NCBI RefSeq assembly: GCF_000184745.1
Contig: NC_014931.1
Span: 496,001 to 560,000, forward strand
DNA length: 64,000 bases
Reading direction: 5' to 3'
DNA from: Variovorax paradoxus EPS
GTDB taxonomy: Bacteria > Pseudomonadota > Gammaproteobacteria > Burkholderiales > Burkholderiaceae_C
The notes under the pieces are model-generated. The model saw nothing but the letters and a program-made list of their open reading frames with translations. It was not told the origin of the DNA and did no database searches. A program made the position numbers and the translations under genes. Shown here piece by piece: positions 8,664 through 17,699 of the stretch (position 1 is its first letter; every line of letters starts with the position of its first letter).

Positions 8664-9230
8664 TCAACCCGGCAGCAGTACCTTGTTCACGACGTGGATC
8701 ACGCCGTTCGACTGGTACACATTGGCGATCGTCACGGTCGCGGTGCCGCCCTTGGCATCGGTCACCATCACGTTGCCGCCGCTCATCGTCGCGGTGAGCG
8801 TGCCGCCGCTCGCGGTCTTCAGCACGGCCTTGCCGCCGCCTGCGTTGATCGCGCTCATGAGCGCGGGGCCGTCCATCTTGCCGGGCACCACGTGGTAGGT
8901 CAGCACCTTTGTCAGCGTGGGCTTGTTCTCGGGCTTGAGCAGCGTGTCGACCGTGCCGGCCGGCAGCGCTGCAAAGGCGGCGTTGGTCGGCGCAAACACG
9001 GTGAACGGGCCCGGGCTCTTGAGCGTGCCGACCAGGTCCGCGGCCTTGACGGCGGCGACCAGCGTGGTGTGGTCCTTCGAATTCACGGCGTTGTCGACGA
9101 TGTCCTTCGTCGGGTACATCGCGGCGCCGCCCACCATCGGGTTCGAAGCGCCGCTGCCGCTCATGCCCATGCCGCCCGCGCAAGCGCCGAGCAGGACCGA
9201 AACGCCGAGTGCGATCACGAGTTTTTTCAT
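8664..9230 (-). CDS. fasciclin domain lipoprotein
   Basis: The 188-residue protein starts MKKLVIALGVSVLLGAC, a lipoprotein signal with lipobox LGAC (acylated Cys17). It contains one FAS1 domain: DIVDNAVNSKDHTTLVAAVKAA, GPFTVFAPTNAAFAALPAGT (H1 motif), then LTYHVVPG and VIHVVNKVLLPG at the end. FAS1 proteins act in cell-surface adhesion or matrix interaction. A GGAGAC ribosome-binding site precedes the ATG. It is convergent with the LysR gene and forms its own transcription unit. Confidence 0.9.
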   Translation of the reverse strand: MKKLVIALGVSVLLGACAGGMGMSGSGASNPMVGGAAMYPTKDIVDNAVNSKDHTTLVAAVKAADLVGTLKSPGPFTVFAPTNAAFAALPAGTVDTLLKPENKPTLTKVLTYHVVPGKMDGPALMSAINAGGGKAVLKTASGGTLTATMSGGNVMVTDAKGGTATVTIANVYQSNGVIHVVNKVLLPG

Positions 9231-9652
9231 GGAAGTCTCCTGGAAAGAAATGGTTGTCGAGGTTCTCTGTGGAAACCGCCAACAGCTCGGAGGCGCGATG
9301 CGCTTGCAACCAATACGGAGGTCGGATGCAACTGGATTCGTAGGACGGCATCTCGTCGACATCGTGTGGACATCGCGTCGGCTTTGCGCCACAGCGGTGC
9401 CATTGGCGCTTGCGCATCGCGCGCGTGCTCGACAGAATCCGCCCTTCGTTTTTCAGCAACAGTTTTTCCAACGCGCCTGGCGACTTGCAACCTCCCGGGC
9501 GACAAACCAATTCAATGAACCGTTTCCTGAACACCTGACCCGCACACCGACCGCCCCGGCCGGATGTGCATCCATGCATCCGCCGAGGCCTTGTCGACAA
9601 AGGCCCCGCGCAGCCATTCGCCGGGGCCTTTTTGTTTTTGGAGTGTGCGCAC
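9231..9652. other. 422-bp non-coding stretch upstream of the unknown gene pair
   Basis: No open frame here has coding character, and no tRNA fold was found. It must hold the promoter of the fasciclin gene on the minus strand and that of the plus-strand unknown genes. The only clear structure is the terminator-like hairpin at 9598-9639, ending 13 bp before the next ATG. Confidence 0.5.
9598..9639 (+). terminator. intrinsic terminator-like hairpin just upstream of a start codon
   Basis: AAAGGCCCCG pairs with CGGGGCCTTT around an 18-base loop, followed by TTGTTTTT. This is a strong Rho-independent terminator form. It may end a transcript coming from the preceding 360 bp, or act as an attenuator for the gene at 9653, whose GGAG ribosome-binding site follows the U-tract directly. 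Confidence 0.6.
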
Positions 9653-9871
9653 ATGAGTGCTCAACGAAAGGCCCGCGACGACGAGAAGCGTCTGGGCCGG
9701 TTCTACTTTTCGGTGCCGTCCACGGCACCTCGCAACCCCGTGGTGGCCGCGATGGCGCGCGGCGAATCGAGCCAGGGCGCAGGGCGGCATCTGCGCACGC
9801 ATCGTGCGGAGCGGCGTGCGCAGAAGGTGGCGTTGCAGAAGGCTGCACGCAGCCTCGGGCGGGAGGACTGA
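9653..9871 (+). CDS. small basic hypothetical protein
   Basis: The 72-residue protein is highly basic (many Arg and Lys, RTHRAERRAQK toward the C-terminus) and has no signal peptide or membrane segment. I do not recognise the family. The start is supported by TTGGAGTG upstream and by the next gene beginning 2 bp after its stop, which implies one operon. A basic small protein coupled to a larger partner suggests RNA or DNA binding, but that is conjecture. Confidence 0.6.
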   Translation: MSAQRKARDDEKRLGRFYFSVPSTAPRNPVVAAMARGESSQGAGRHLRTHRAERRAQKVALQKAARSLGRED

Positions 9872-9873
9872 CC

Positions 9874-10665
9874 ATGCGCGAAGACATGGACAAGGTCATC
9901 GTCGAGCGGCCGCGCCGCGGCGGCAGCTGGCAGGGCGACGGGCGCGCATGGCGCAACAGCAAGGAGGCCGGTTCGCACCTTGGCATGAAGCGAGGCTACG
10001 ACCATCCGAAGGGGTTCAACGAAAACCTCGCGCCGCTCAAGCGCTGGCTGCACAAGCAGGTGCACCGGCCGTGGGACAAGGTGTACGCCGAGCTCTGCAG
10101 CGGCATCGACCGCCGCAGCACCGTGCAGGCGCACATCTTCCTGCACATCGACGACTTCGTGGAGCGTCGTGCCGAGCTGCGCGACGGCGAGGTGTGCGTT
10201 CCGCCGCATCGCTGGGGCACGCACCGCAGCGTGCCCTTGCGAGAGGCGCCGGATGTCGAGCTGTTCGTGCATCCGGTCACCGGGATTCTGCTGCCCAACC
10301 GGCGACTGGCCGAGGCGAAGGCCGCACGAAGGGCTGCGCGCAAGACGTGGACTGAACAGCGCGGCGGCAAGCCCTGCGCGGTCTATCACGTGATCGACGA
10401 GACCACGCAATGGCACCGCGTCGATGGTTGCTGGTTCGAAGTCACGCTCGCGAGGTTTCCCGAGAAAGCGTGTGCGACGCAGGGGGAAGAGAAGCGCTAC
10501 GACGTGCTGCGTCGTTGCCTCGTTACCCGAAGCGGCGCCGCCCGGCGTCCGGCGCCCGACCTGCCCACCCACCGTGCCATGTACGGTCGCAGCGATGTCT
10601 ACGCGATCGCCAAGCGACAACTGGGGCGCCGCGAAGTGCGCGCGCGTCTGGGCGACGAGGCGTGA
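9874..10665 (+). CDS. conserved protein of unknown function (MREDM..VIVERPR family)
   Basis: The 263-residue protein starts MREDMDKVIVERPRRGG and continues with NENLAPLKRWLHKQVHRPWDKV. From memory this opening recurs in uncharacterised proteins of scattered soil bacteria, including planctomycetes; I could not check this. It has no signal peptide, no membrane helix and no recognised catalytic motif. It is rich in Arg, His and Trp. It is tightly coupled to the 72-residue gene before it, and the YhcG-type nuclease follows within 3 bp, so all three may form one operon. Confidence 0.7.
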   Translation: MREDMDKVIVERPRRGGSWQGDGRAWRNSKEAGSHLGMKRGYDHPKGFNENLAPLKRWLHKQVHRPWDKVYAELCSGIDRRSTVQAHIFLHIDDFVERRAELRDGEVCVPPHRWGTHRSVPLREAPDVELFVHPVTGILLPNRRLAEAKAARRAARKTWTEQRGGKPCAVYHVIDETTQWHRVDGCWFEVTLARFPEKACATQGEEKRYDVLRRCLVTRSGAARRPAPDLPTHRAMYGRSDVYAIAKRQLGRREVRARLGDEA

Positions 10666-10668
10666 GTG

Positions 10669-11949
10669 ATGTGGGCCAACGTTGCGCGCGCACTGCCCCG
10701 CATAATTCAAGACGAACTTCCTCAGAGCGTTGCCTTGCCAACTTCCGACAAAACTCCACCCCGCGCGGCGAAGACGACTCGTGCCAAGGCAGCATCTTCC
10801 TCGAACGCTCTTCTGGCACGGGTGCGCGAAATTCTGGAGGCTGCGCGTGCCGGTGTGGCGCGGACAGTCAACACGACGCAGGTTGCCGCCAACTGGTTGA
10901 TCGGACGCGAAATCGTCGAGGAAGAACAGCGCGGGCAGCGACGTGCCGGCTACGGTGCAAAGCTGCTTGCCGAGTTGTCCGCGCGCTTGAACGCGGAGTT
11001 CGGCCGTGGCTACTCGGTGGACAACCTCGAGGCATTCCGGCAGTTCTATCTTGACTACCCGCAGCTGATTTCCGAGACGGCGTCTCGGAAATCAACCGTG
11101 ATTCGGGAACTGCCCGCGCAACCGATTTCCGCGACACCGTCTCGGAAATCGATTTCCGAGTCGGACTGGTTGCCGGGGGTGCTGCACCCCTCGCTTTCCT
11201 GGAGTCATTACCGGCAACTCCTGCGTGTCGCTCGCATGGAAGCACGCGCCTTTTATGAGATCGAGGCGATCCGCAATGCATGGTCGGTGCGCGAGTTGCA
11301 GCGTCAGGCGGCGAGCCTGTTGTACGACCGCTTGGCGAAGAGCAAGGACAAGAAGGGCCTGATGCGATTGGCAACGCATGGGCAGGAGGTAGCGCAGCCG
11401 CTGGATGCACTGAAAGACCCGATGGTGATCGAATTCCTCGGGTTGCCTGAATCTCCAAGGCTCGTGGAGTCGGCGCTGGAGCAGGCGCTGATCGATAACC
11501 TGCAGACCTTTCTGCTCGAACTGGGCAAAGGCTTTGCGTTCGTGTCGCGTCAGGAGCGCATCACGATCGATGGCGATCACTTCTACATCGACCTGGTTTT
11601 CTATCACGCGGTGCTGAAGTGCTATGTGCTGATCGACCTCAAGGTCGGCAAGCTCACTCATGCTGACCTGGGGCAAATACAGTTCTATGTGAACTACTAC
11701 GACCGCGAACGCCGCACCGAAGGCGACAACCCTACATTGGGCGTCATCCTGTGCCCCGACAAGAACGATGCGGTGGTGAAGTACACCTTGGGCGAGCAGC
11801 AGGAACGCAACATCTTTGCCAGCCGCTATCAATTGCACTTGCCGACCGAACAGGAACTCGAAAGCGAATTGCGCCGCGAGATTCGTTATCTTTCGGTGTC
11901 GGAGGCGGTCCGCGTACCCGCAAAAAAGCAGGCGAAACGAGGCGCATGA
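10669..11949 (+). CDS. YhcG-type PDDEXK nuclease domain protein (DUF1016)
   Basis: The 426-residue protein has the N-terminal DUF1016 domain (LLARVREILEAARAGVAR, then NWLIGREIVEEEQ) and the C-terminal YhcG nuclease domain. In the latter, FYIDLVFYHAVLKCYVLIDLK near residue 315 gives the PDDEXK core (Asp, then Asp-Leu-Lys). The family is linked to phage and recombination functions, but its role is unsettled. The start is uncertain: GTG at 10666 or ATG at 10669, and a later start is possible because about 35 N-terminal residues precede the conserved part. Residues about 133-165 carry an insert encoded by palindromic repeats. GC content looks clearly lower than in neighbouring genes, suggesting transfer. 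Confidence 0.85.
   Translation: MWANVARALPRIIQDELPQSVALPTSDKTPPRAAKTTRAKAASSSNALLARVREILEAARAGVARTVNTTQVAANWLIGREIVEEEQRGQRRAGYGAKLLAELSARLNAEFGRGYSVDNLEAFRQFYLDYPQLISETASRKSTVIRELPAQPISATPSRKSISESDWLPGVLHPSLSWSHYRQLLRVARMEARAFYEIEAIRNAWSVRELQRQAASLLYDRLAKSKDKKGLMRLATHGQEVAQPLDALKDPMVIEFLGLPESPRLVESALEQALIDNLQTFLLELGKGFAFVSRQERITIDGDHFYIDLVFYHAVLKCYVLIDLKVGKLTHADLGQIQFYVNYYDRERRTEGDNPTLGVILCPDKNDAVVKYTLGEQQERNIFASRYQLHLPTEQELESELRREIRYLSVSEAVRVPAKKQAKRGA
11067..11160. repeat. in-frame palindromic repeats inside the YhcG gene
   Basis: A 27-bp perfect inverted repeat (GATTTCCGAGA, 5-base loop, TCTCGGAAATC) lies at 11067-11093. A second 27-bp copy with one arm mismatch lies at 11124-11150. It runs into a third half-copy at 11151-11160, so CTCGGAAATCGATTTCCGAG (11141-11160) is itself a perfect 20-bp palindrome. 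All stay in frame and encode ISETASRKS, ISATPSRKS and ISES. Confidence 0.85.
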
Positions 11950-11975
11950 AGCGGCCTCAAAGAGGCGTCATGCCT

Positions 11976-13256
11976 TCACGGAACGATTGATTTCGTGCCT
12001 TGGGATTCGCGCATCCGCGGCAGCACCAGAAACGCCACGGTCCCCATTGCCAGCATCCCCGCCACCGTGAGGAACACCGCGCGGAACGGCTCGACGCCGT
12101 TCGCCACGCCCCATGATGCGGCCACGCCGGTCGTCCATTGCATCAGCGACACGCCGAGGAACATCGCCATGTTCATGAGCGCCAGCGCGCGGCCCGTCAT
12201 GGCGGCCGGGTAGGCGTTCTTGGTGTAGGCGTACTGCAGCACGCTGTAGCCGGAGAGAAGGCCATAGACGATCGGCAAGCCGATGTCGATCGCGCGCGAA
12301 TGCGTGAACGCCATGGCCGCGAACATCAGCGCGCCGGCGGTTGCGCAGCCAATCATCCACCGCGCACGCCGCGCGGCGCCGGGGTCCAGGCGGCCGAACA
12401 GCGCGGGGCTGATCATGCCGGTGATGGTCATCACCAGCGCCACGTTGCCGCTCGCCACGAGCGAGAGGCCGTGCCGCTCGTGCAGCACGGGCCCGAGCCA
12501 CAGGCCGCGCAGCGTGATGAAGGCCGCATACGACACGCAGGCAAAGCACAGGAGGCCAAGCGTGTGCGGCATCGCGAACAGCGGCAGCAGTTCGCGCACG
12601 GCCTTGCGCAGCGACTGGCGTTCGGTCGGCGCCATCGTGCCCACAGGTTCCATCGCCGCACGCGCCGGCTCGCGCACGCGCCAGAAGATGATGAGCCACG
12701 ACAGCACCGCGGCCGCAGCCAGCACCGCATAGCCGGCGCGCCACGAAGCGGCCTCGATCAGCAACGCCAGCGGCGTGCCGGTGAACACGATGCCCAGGCC
12801 CGCCATGCTCATCACCAGCCCCGACATCGCGGTGAAGCGCGCGGCGTCGAAGTGCCGCGCGATGAACACCGTGCATGCGAGAAACGCCGGCGCGCAGCCG
12901 ACGCCGATCAGCGCCTGCCCGAGCAGCAGCATGTGAAAGCTGTCTGCCACCGTGCACAACACGGCGCCTGCGATGGCCAGTGGAAAGGCGGTGAGCACTG
13001 TGCGGCGCACGCCGAACATGTCGATCGACACGCCCATCGCGAGCTGCATGATTCCGAACATGAAGTGAAAGGTGCCCGCCCAGGTGCCGAGCTGCTGCGG
13101 CGAGAGGCCGAAGTGGCTGCCGAGCGGCGTGGCCATCATGGCGCCGACGGTGCGGAAGGCCTGGCTCAGCGCGAAGGCCGAAGCGAGAGCCACGAGCATG
13201 GCGGCCGCGGAGGTCGACCAGCGCGGCGGGGGCGGCGATGCCGCGTTCGTGTTCAT
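11976..13256 (-). CDS. MFS transporter, CynX/NimT-like
   Basis: The 426-residue protein has about 12 predicted helices. [18 protein letters not shown] lies in helix 1, DMFGVRRTVLTAFPLA is motif A, and [16 protein letters not shown] follows. The start is placed at MNTNAAS, after which the first helix follows. It is a close paralogue of the transporter at 56169, sharing the [20 protein letters not shown] and [22 protein letters not shown] blocks. It lies downstream of malate synthase on the same strand, separated by 128 bp with a hairpin. The substrate is unknown. Confidence 0.85.
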   Translation of the reverse strand: MNTNAASPPPPRWSTSAAAMLVALASAFALSQAFRTVGAMMATPLGSHFGLSPQQLGTWAGTFHFMFGIMQLAMGVSIDMFGVRRTVLTAFPLAIAGAVLCTVADSFHMLLLGQALIGVGCAPAFLACTVFIARHFDAARFTAMSGLVMSMAGLGIVFTGTPLALLIEAASWRAGYAVLAAAAVLSWLIIFWRVREPARAAMEPVGTMAPTERQSLRKAVRELLPLFAMPHTLGLLCFACVSYAAFITLRGLWLGPVLHERHGLSLVASGNVALVMTITGMISPALFGRLDPGAARRARWMIGCATAGALMFAAMAFTHSRAIDIGLPIVYGLLSGYSVLQYAYTKNAYPAAMTGRALALMNMAMFLGVSLMQWTTGVAASWGVANGVEPFRAVFLTVAGMLAMGTVAFLVLPRMRESQGTKSIVP

Positions 13257-13324
13257 CGGGAGGGGAGAGGCTGAAGGAAGAAGGGAGCGGCACGATGCTA
13301 ATGGCATGCCGCCCTCCATGCAGA

Positions 13325-13344
13325 ACGGCGCCCGAAGGCGCCGT
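13325..13344 (-). terminator. UUCG-capped hairpin downstream of malate synthase
   Basis: On the minus strand ACGGCGCC-TTCG-GGCGCCGT forms an 8-bp perfect stem closed by a C(UUCG)G tetraloop, an unusually stable cap. There is no following U-tract, so it may be a 3'-end stabiliser or a weak terminator rather than a classical one. Confidence 0.4.
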
Positions 13345-13384
13345 CCGTTCGCTCAAGCCCGGCGCGGTGCCGGACGCACGCCGA

Positions 13385-15559
13385 TCAGGCCTCGCCCTTG
13401 ACCTTCAGGCGCCATGCATGCAGCAGCGGCTCGGTGTAGCCGCTCGGCTGCTCGATGCCCTTGAACACCAGGTCCTGTGCCGCCTTGTACGCGGCCGAGG
13501 TCGCGAAGTTGCCGGCCATCGGCTGGTAGAGCGCGTCGCCTGCGTTCTGCTCGTCGACCACCTTGGCCATGCGCTGGAAGGTCTCGTCGACCTGCGCCTT
13601 GGTCACCACGCCGTGCAGCAGCCAATTGGCGATGTGCTGGCTAGAGATGCGCAGCGTCGCGCGGTCTTCCATGAGGCCCACGTTGTGGATGTCGGGCACC
13701 TTGGAGCAGCCCACGCCCTGGTCGATCCAGCGCACCACGTAGCCGAGGATGCCCTGCACGTTGTTGTCGATTTCCTGCTGGCGCTCTTCGGCCGTCCACT
13801 TGGCTTCGGGCGCGATCGGCACCTGCAGCAGCGCGTTGAGGATGTTGTCGCGTTCGGCGTCGGCGTCGATCTTTTCCAGCTCCTGCTGCACCGCGGTCAC
13901 GCTCACCTGGTGGTAGTGCAGCGCGTGCAGCGTGGCGGCGGTGGGCGAGGGCACCCAGGCGGTGTTGGCGCCGGCCTTGGGGTGGCCGATCTTCTGCTCG
14001 AGCATCGCGGCCATGAGGTCGGGCATGGCCCACATGCCCTTGCCGATCTGCGCCTTGCCGCGCAGGCCGCACGAGAGGCCGACCAGCACGTTGTTCTTTT
14101 CGTAGGCGCCGATCCACGCGCTGGACTTCATGTCGCCCTTGCGGATCATCGGGCCGCCCTGCATGGCGGTGTGCATCTCGTCGCCGGTGCGGTCCAGGAA
14201 GCCGGTGTTGATGAAGGCCACGCGCGCGGCCGCTTCGGCGATGCAGGCCTTCAGGTTCACGCTGGTGCGGCGCTCCTCGTCCATGATGCCGAGCTTCACC
14301 GTGTTGGCGGGCAGGCCGAGCAGTTGCTCGACGCGGCCGAACAGCTCGCTCGCGAAGGCCACTTCGGCCGGGCCGTGCATCTTGGGCTTCACGATGTAGA
14401 TGCTGCCGGTGCGCGAGTTGCCCTTGCGCTTCAAGTCGATGGTGGCGATGGTGGTGGTCACCACGGCATCGAGGATGCCTTCCGGAATCTCCTTGCCGCC
14501 GGCATACAGGATGGCCGGGTTGGTCATCAGGTGACCGACATTGCGCAGGAACATCAGCGAGCGGCCATGCAGCTTCACGGGTTGGCCGTCGGCGCCGGTG
14601 TATTCGCGGTCGGCGTTCAGGCCGCGCGTGAAGGTCTTGCCGCCCTTGGCGACTTCTTCCGTCAGCGTGCCTTCGACGATGCCGAGCCAGTTCGCATACG
14701 CGACGACCTTGTCGGCCGCATCCACCACGGCCACCGAGTCTTCGAGGTCGAGGATGGTCGAGAGCGCGGCTTCGAGCACCAGGTCGCTCACGCCGGCCGC
14801 ATCGGTCTTGCCGATGGCGGTGCTGCGGTCGATGCGGATATCGAGGTGAATGCCGTTGTGCTTGAGCAGCACCGACGACGGCGCTGCGGCATCGCCCTGG
14901 TAGCCGATGAATTGAGCGGGGTCGGCGAGCCCGGTGCTGCTGCTCTGCAGCGCGACGACCAGCTTGCCGTCCTTCACGCTGTAGCCGGTCGCCATCTTGT
15001 GCGAGCCATTGGCCAGCGGCGCGGCCTGATCGAGCACGTTGCGTGCGAACTCGATGACCTTGGCGCCGCGCACCGGGTTGTAGCCCTTGCCCTTTTCGGC
15101 GCCGCCGGTTTCGGGGATGGCATCGGTGCCGTAGAGCGCGTCGTACAGCGAGCCCCAGCGCGCGTTGGCGGCGTTGAGCGCATAGCGTGCATTCAGGATC
15201 GGCACCACCAGCTGCGGGCCGGCCTGCAGCGCGAGTTCGGAGTCGACGTTCGCGGTCGTCGCCTTCGCGCCCTTGGGCTGCGGCAGCAGGTAGCCGATCT
15301 TCTCGAGGAAGGCGCGGTAGGCCGGCATGTCGGCGATCGGGCCGGGGTTCTTCTTGTGCCAGGCGTCGAGTTCGCTCTGCAGGCGGTCGCGTTCGGCGAG
15401 CAGCGCGATGTTCTTGGGCGCGAGGTCGCTCACGATGGCGTCGAAGCCCTTCCAGAAGACATCGCTGGCCACGCCGGTGGCGGGCAGGACTTTTTCTTCG
15501 ATGAAACGGTGGAGCTCGGTCGCGACCTGAAGTCCGTGGGCGGTGGTGCGGGCGGTCAT
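13385..15559 (-). CDS. glcB: malate synthase G
   Basis: The 724-residue length matches malate synthase G, which condenses glyoxylate and acetyl-CoA to malate in the glyoxylate bypass and in glycolate use. Diagnostic stretches include [75 protein letters not shown] and [11 protein letters not shown]. The Arg in the RSLMFLRN region and the Glu/Asp in LDLEDSV match the catalytic acid and base regions of the family. It is divergent from the aminotransferase gene at 15816 across 256 bp with AT-rich tracts. No glycolate oxidase genes are adjacent. Confidence 0.95.
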   Translation of the reverse strand: MTARTTAHGLQVATELHRFIEEKVLPATGVASDVFWKGFDAIVSDLAPKNIALLAERDRLQSELDAWHKKNPGPIADMPAYRAFLEKIGYLLPQPKGAKATTANVDSELALQAGPQLVVPILNARYALNAANARWGSLYDALYGTDAIPETGGAEKGKGYNPVRGAKVIEFARNVLDQAAPLANGSHKMATGYSVKDGKLVVALQSSSTGLADPAQFIGYQGDAAAPSSVLLKHNGIHLDIRIDRSTAIGKTDAAGVSDLVLEAALSTILDLEDSVAVVDAADKVVAYANWLGIVEGTLTEEVAKGGKTFTRGLNADREYTGADGQPVKLHGRSLMFLRNVGHLMTNPAILYAGGKEIPEGILDAVVTTTIATIDLKRKGNSRTGSIYIVKPKMHGPAEVAFASELFGRVEQLLGLPANTVKLGIMDEERRTSVNLKACIAEAAARVAFINTGFLDRTGDEMHTAMQGGPMIRKGDMKSSAWIGAYEKNNVLVGLSCGLRGKAQIGKGMWAMPDLMAAMLEQKIGHPKAGANTAWVPSPTAATLHALHYHQVSVTAVQQELEKIDADAERDNILNALLQVPIAPEAKWTAEERQQEIDNNVQGILGYVVRWIDQGVGCSKVPDIHNVGLMEDRATLRISSQHIANWLLHGVVTKAQVDETFQRMAKVVDEQNAGDALYQPMAGNFATSAAYKAAQDLVFKGIEQPSGYTEPLLHAWRLKVKGEA

Positions 15560-15779
15560 TTTTCTCTCCTGGAAAATCGGAATCCGGCGAAATACGGCGG
15601 AATACGGAAGCTAAAGACGTGGGTGTCGCAATGACGTAGGTCAACTTTATTCGATACCTTACGAAGGAGTAAGAGCCGAAAGCGGGATTTATCAATGACA
15701 AAAATGAGGGTAATGACGGTCCGGCGCCGCTTTTTACGCAAAGGGTAGGCACTGATAGAGGTGCCGCGGGCACGGGATA

Positions 15780-15797
15780 TATTTAATTTCTTAAATA
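15780..15797. promoter_or_regulatory. AT-rich palindrome upstream of the aminotransferase gene
   Basis: TATTTAA-TTTC-TTAAATA has 7-bp perfect arms and ends 18 bp before the ATG at 15816. It lies in a run of about 25 bases with almost no G or C, in otherwise GC-rich DNA. It may be a -10/operator region for the aminotransferase gene. Confidence 0.4.
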
Positions 15798-15815
15798 AAT
15801 CCAGCACGCGCCGAA

Positions 15816-16793
15816 ATGATCCTCCTGGCTTCCAACGAAAACCCGCTCGGCATGCCCGAGTCGGCCCGCCGCGCCGCGGCCGCCGCCCTCGAAGGCGCCG
15901 GCAACTACCCCGACAGCAACGGCACCGCGCTCAAGAATGCACTGGCGGCCCGGCTCGACGTGTCGCCCGAGTGGCTCACGCTTGGCAGCGGATCGAGCGA
16001 AATCCTCGAACTCGCCGCGCAGGTGAGCTTGAAGCCGGGCGAGAACGTCGTCTATTCGCAGTACGGCTTCATCGTCTACGCGCAGGCCACGGCGCACGCC
16101 CATGCGCGCGCCTCCGTCGTACCTTCGCAAGATTTCGGCCACGACCTGGGCGCGATGCGCGCCGCGATCGCCGACGACACGAAGCTGGTCTTCGTCGCCA
16201 ACCCGAACAACCCGACCGGCACCTTCATCGATGCTGGGCCGCTGCGCGACTTCCTGCAATCGGTGCCCGCGCATGTGACGGTGTTGCTCGACGAGGCCTA
16301 CACCGAATACCTCTCGCCCGCGCAGCGCTACGACAGCATCGAATGGGTGCGGCGCCTGCCGAACCTGATCGTCGCGCGCACCTTCTCCAAGGCCTTCGGC
16401 CTCGCGGGGATGCGCATCGGCTACGGCGTGTCGCAGCCGCCGCTGACCTCGCGCATGAACGCGCAACGGCCGCGTTTCAACGTGACGACGCCGGCCCAGG
16501 CCGCCGCAGTGGCCGCGCTCGGCGACACGGAATTCCTCGCGCGCACCTACGAACTCAACACCGCCGGACGCGAGCAACTCGCCGCGGGTTTCACCGAGTT
16601 GGGCCTCGTGCACATCCCTTCTTCGGGCAACTTTCTCATGGTGCAGGTGGGCGATGCGCAGGCCGTGCACGCGCGCCTCTTGGCCGCCGGCATCGAGGTT
16701 TCGCTGCTCGGCCCCTACGGCCTGCCGCAGTGGCTGCGCGTGAGCGTGGGCCTGCCCGAACAGAACGAGGCGCTGCTCGCCGCGCTGCGCTGA
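15816..16793 (+). CDS. PLP-dependent aminotransferase, histidinol-phosphate aminotransferase-like
   Basis: This fold-type I aminotransferase has SNENPLG at the start, NPNNPTGTF near residue 130, LDEAYTEY near residue 160, and RTFSKAFGLAGMRIGYG (Schiff-base Lys in FSK) near residue 195. It resembles HisC most. It is 325 residues, against about 350-370 for HisC. The protein begins only four residues before the conserved SNENPLG block, so the usual N-terminal arm of about 30 residues is missing. An in-frame stop at 15792 rules out a longer upstream start. The gene is monocistronic. Histidine synthesis or aromatic amino acid transamination are both possible. Confidence 0.8.
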   Translation: MILLASNENPLGMPESARRAAAAALEGAGNYPDSNGTALKNALAARLDVSPEWLTLGSGSSEILELAAQVSLKPGENVVYSQYGFIVYAQATAHAHARASVVPSQDFGHDLGAMRAAIADDTKLVFVANPNNPTGTFIDAGPLRDFLQSVPAHVTVLLDEAYTEYLSPAQRYDSIEWVRRLPNLIVARTFSKAFGLAGMRIGYGVSQPPLTSRMNAQRPRFNVTTPAQAAAVAALGDTEFLARTYELNTAGREQLAAGFTELGLVHIPSSGNFLMVQVGDAQAVHARLLAAGIEVSLLGPYGLPQWLRVSVGLPEQNEALLAALR

Positions 16794-16803
16794 CAGCGCA
16801 TTT

Positions 16804-16915
16804 CTCCCCGCCCGCGGGAGGGCCGGGGTGGGGGCACGCGGCCGTCGATCAGGCGCCGTGCCGTGGCAAGCGCCGCGTGCCCCATCCCAACCTTCCCCCG
16901 GAAGGGGAAGGAGCA
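16804..16915. repeat. intergenic inverted-repeat element between convergent genes
   Basis: CGGGGTGGGGGCACGCGGC on one side matches the reverse complement of GCCGCGTGCCCCATCCCAAC on the other, with imperfect extensions, across about 30 bases. GGAAGGGGAAGG follows. This fits the large GC-rich hairpins that separate convergent genes in this group, and it may act as a bidirectional terminator for the aminotransferase and IclR genes. Confidence 0.5.
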
Positions 16916-16921
16916 AGGCAG

Positions 16922-17662
16922 CTAAACCTGCCCGCTGAGTTCCTTCGCCGCCGCGCGCACGGGTTCGATGTAGCCCTCGTCATAGCGATGCGTCGGCATC
17001 GTCAGCGTGACCGCCGCAGCAAGGCTGCCGTCCGCATGGAACACCGGCGCCGAGATGCCCGCGAGTTCGGCCGTTCGATCCCCGACCAGCGCGCAGCAGC
17101 CTTGCGCGCGGATCGCTTCATACAACTTGCGTTCCCTCGCGCCGCGCGGCCGCTCGGTATCGGGACCGAAGGCGATCAGCACGCGAGCACCGGCGCCGCG
17201 GTCGTTGGGCAACAGGTCGCCCGCGCGCACGTGGTCGCGCACCACGTGCGATGAGTCGACGCGAAACTGGCACAGGCGCACCCAGCCGTCGCCCTGGTCC
17301 TGCCGCACGTGGTACGCCGCGCTTTCTCCGGTTGCGGCTGCGAGAGCACGCAGCACCGGCAGCACGATGCGGTCGAGCGACTGCGACGCGGCATAGAGCC
17401 CATGCAGCCGCGCGATCTCCATGCCGAGCGCGTAGCGGCCGTCGTCCTGCCGGCGGATCAACCGCGCGTGTTCGAGCGATGCCAAAAGCCGCAGCGCCGT
17501 GCTCTTGTAGAGCTGCGTGCGCTCGGCGAACTGCGCGAGCGACAGCGCTTCGTCGCCCGGCCGGAATGCCGACAGCAGGCTCAGCGCGCGATCGACCGCG
17601 GCGGCACCGCCGGGTGCGGCGTTGAGGTCGGAAACCGATTCGGTCTGGGCTTTGCGGGGCAT
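16922..17662 (-). CDS. IclR family transcriptional regulator
   Basis: The 246-residue protein has an N-terminal winged helix-turn-helix (VDRALSLLSAF, LSLAQFAERTQLYKSTALRLLASLEHARLI) and a C-terminal IclR effector domain (LIAFGPD, GDRTAELAGISAPVF). It is divergent from the HMG-CoA lyase and CoA-transferase genes with two operator-like palindromes between, so it very likely regulates them. IclR proteins of this type usually respond to the pathway substrate or its CoA ester, which here is unknown. Confidence 0.9.
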   Translation of the reverse strand: MPRKAQTESVSDLNAAPGGAAAVDRALSLLSAFRPGDEALSLAQFAERTQLYKSTALRLLASLEHARLIRRQDDGRYALGMEIARLHGLYAASQSLDRIVLPVLRALAAATGESAAYHVRQDQGDGWVRLCQFRVDSSHVVRDHVRAGDLLPNDRGAGARVLIAFGPDTERPRGARERKLYEAIRAQGCCALVGDRTAELAGISAPVFHADGSLAAAVTLTMPTHRYDEGYIEPVRAAAKELSGQV

Positions 17663-17699
17663 GGGCGTGACTTGACAGGAAAAGTCGATCGGCGGTGTA

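Noticed and set aside
9231-9652. A tRNA or other structured RNA gene
   Set aside because: No cloverleaf or CCA-terminated stem could be found; only the terminator hairpin is convincing.
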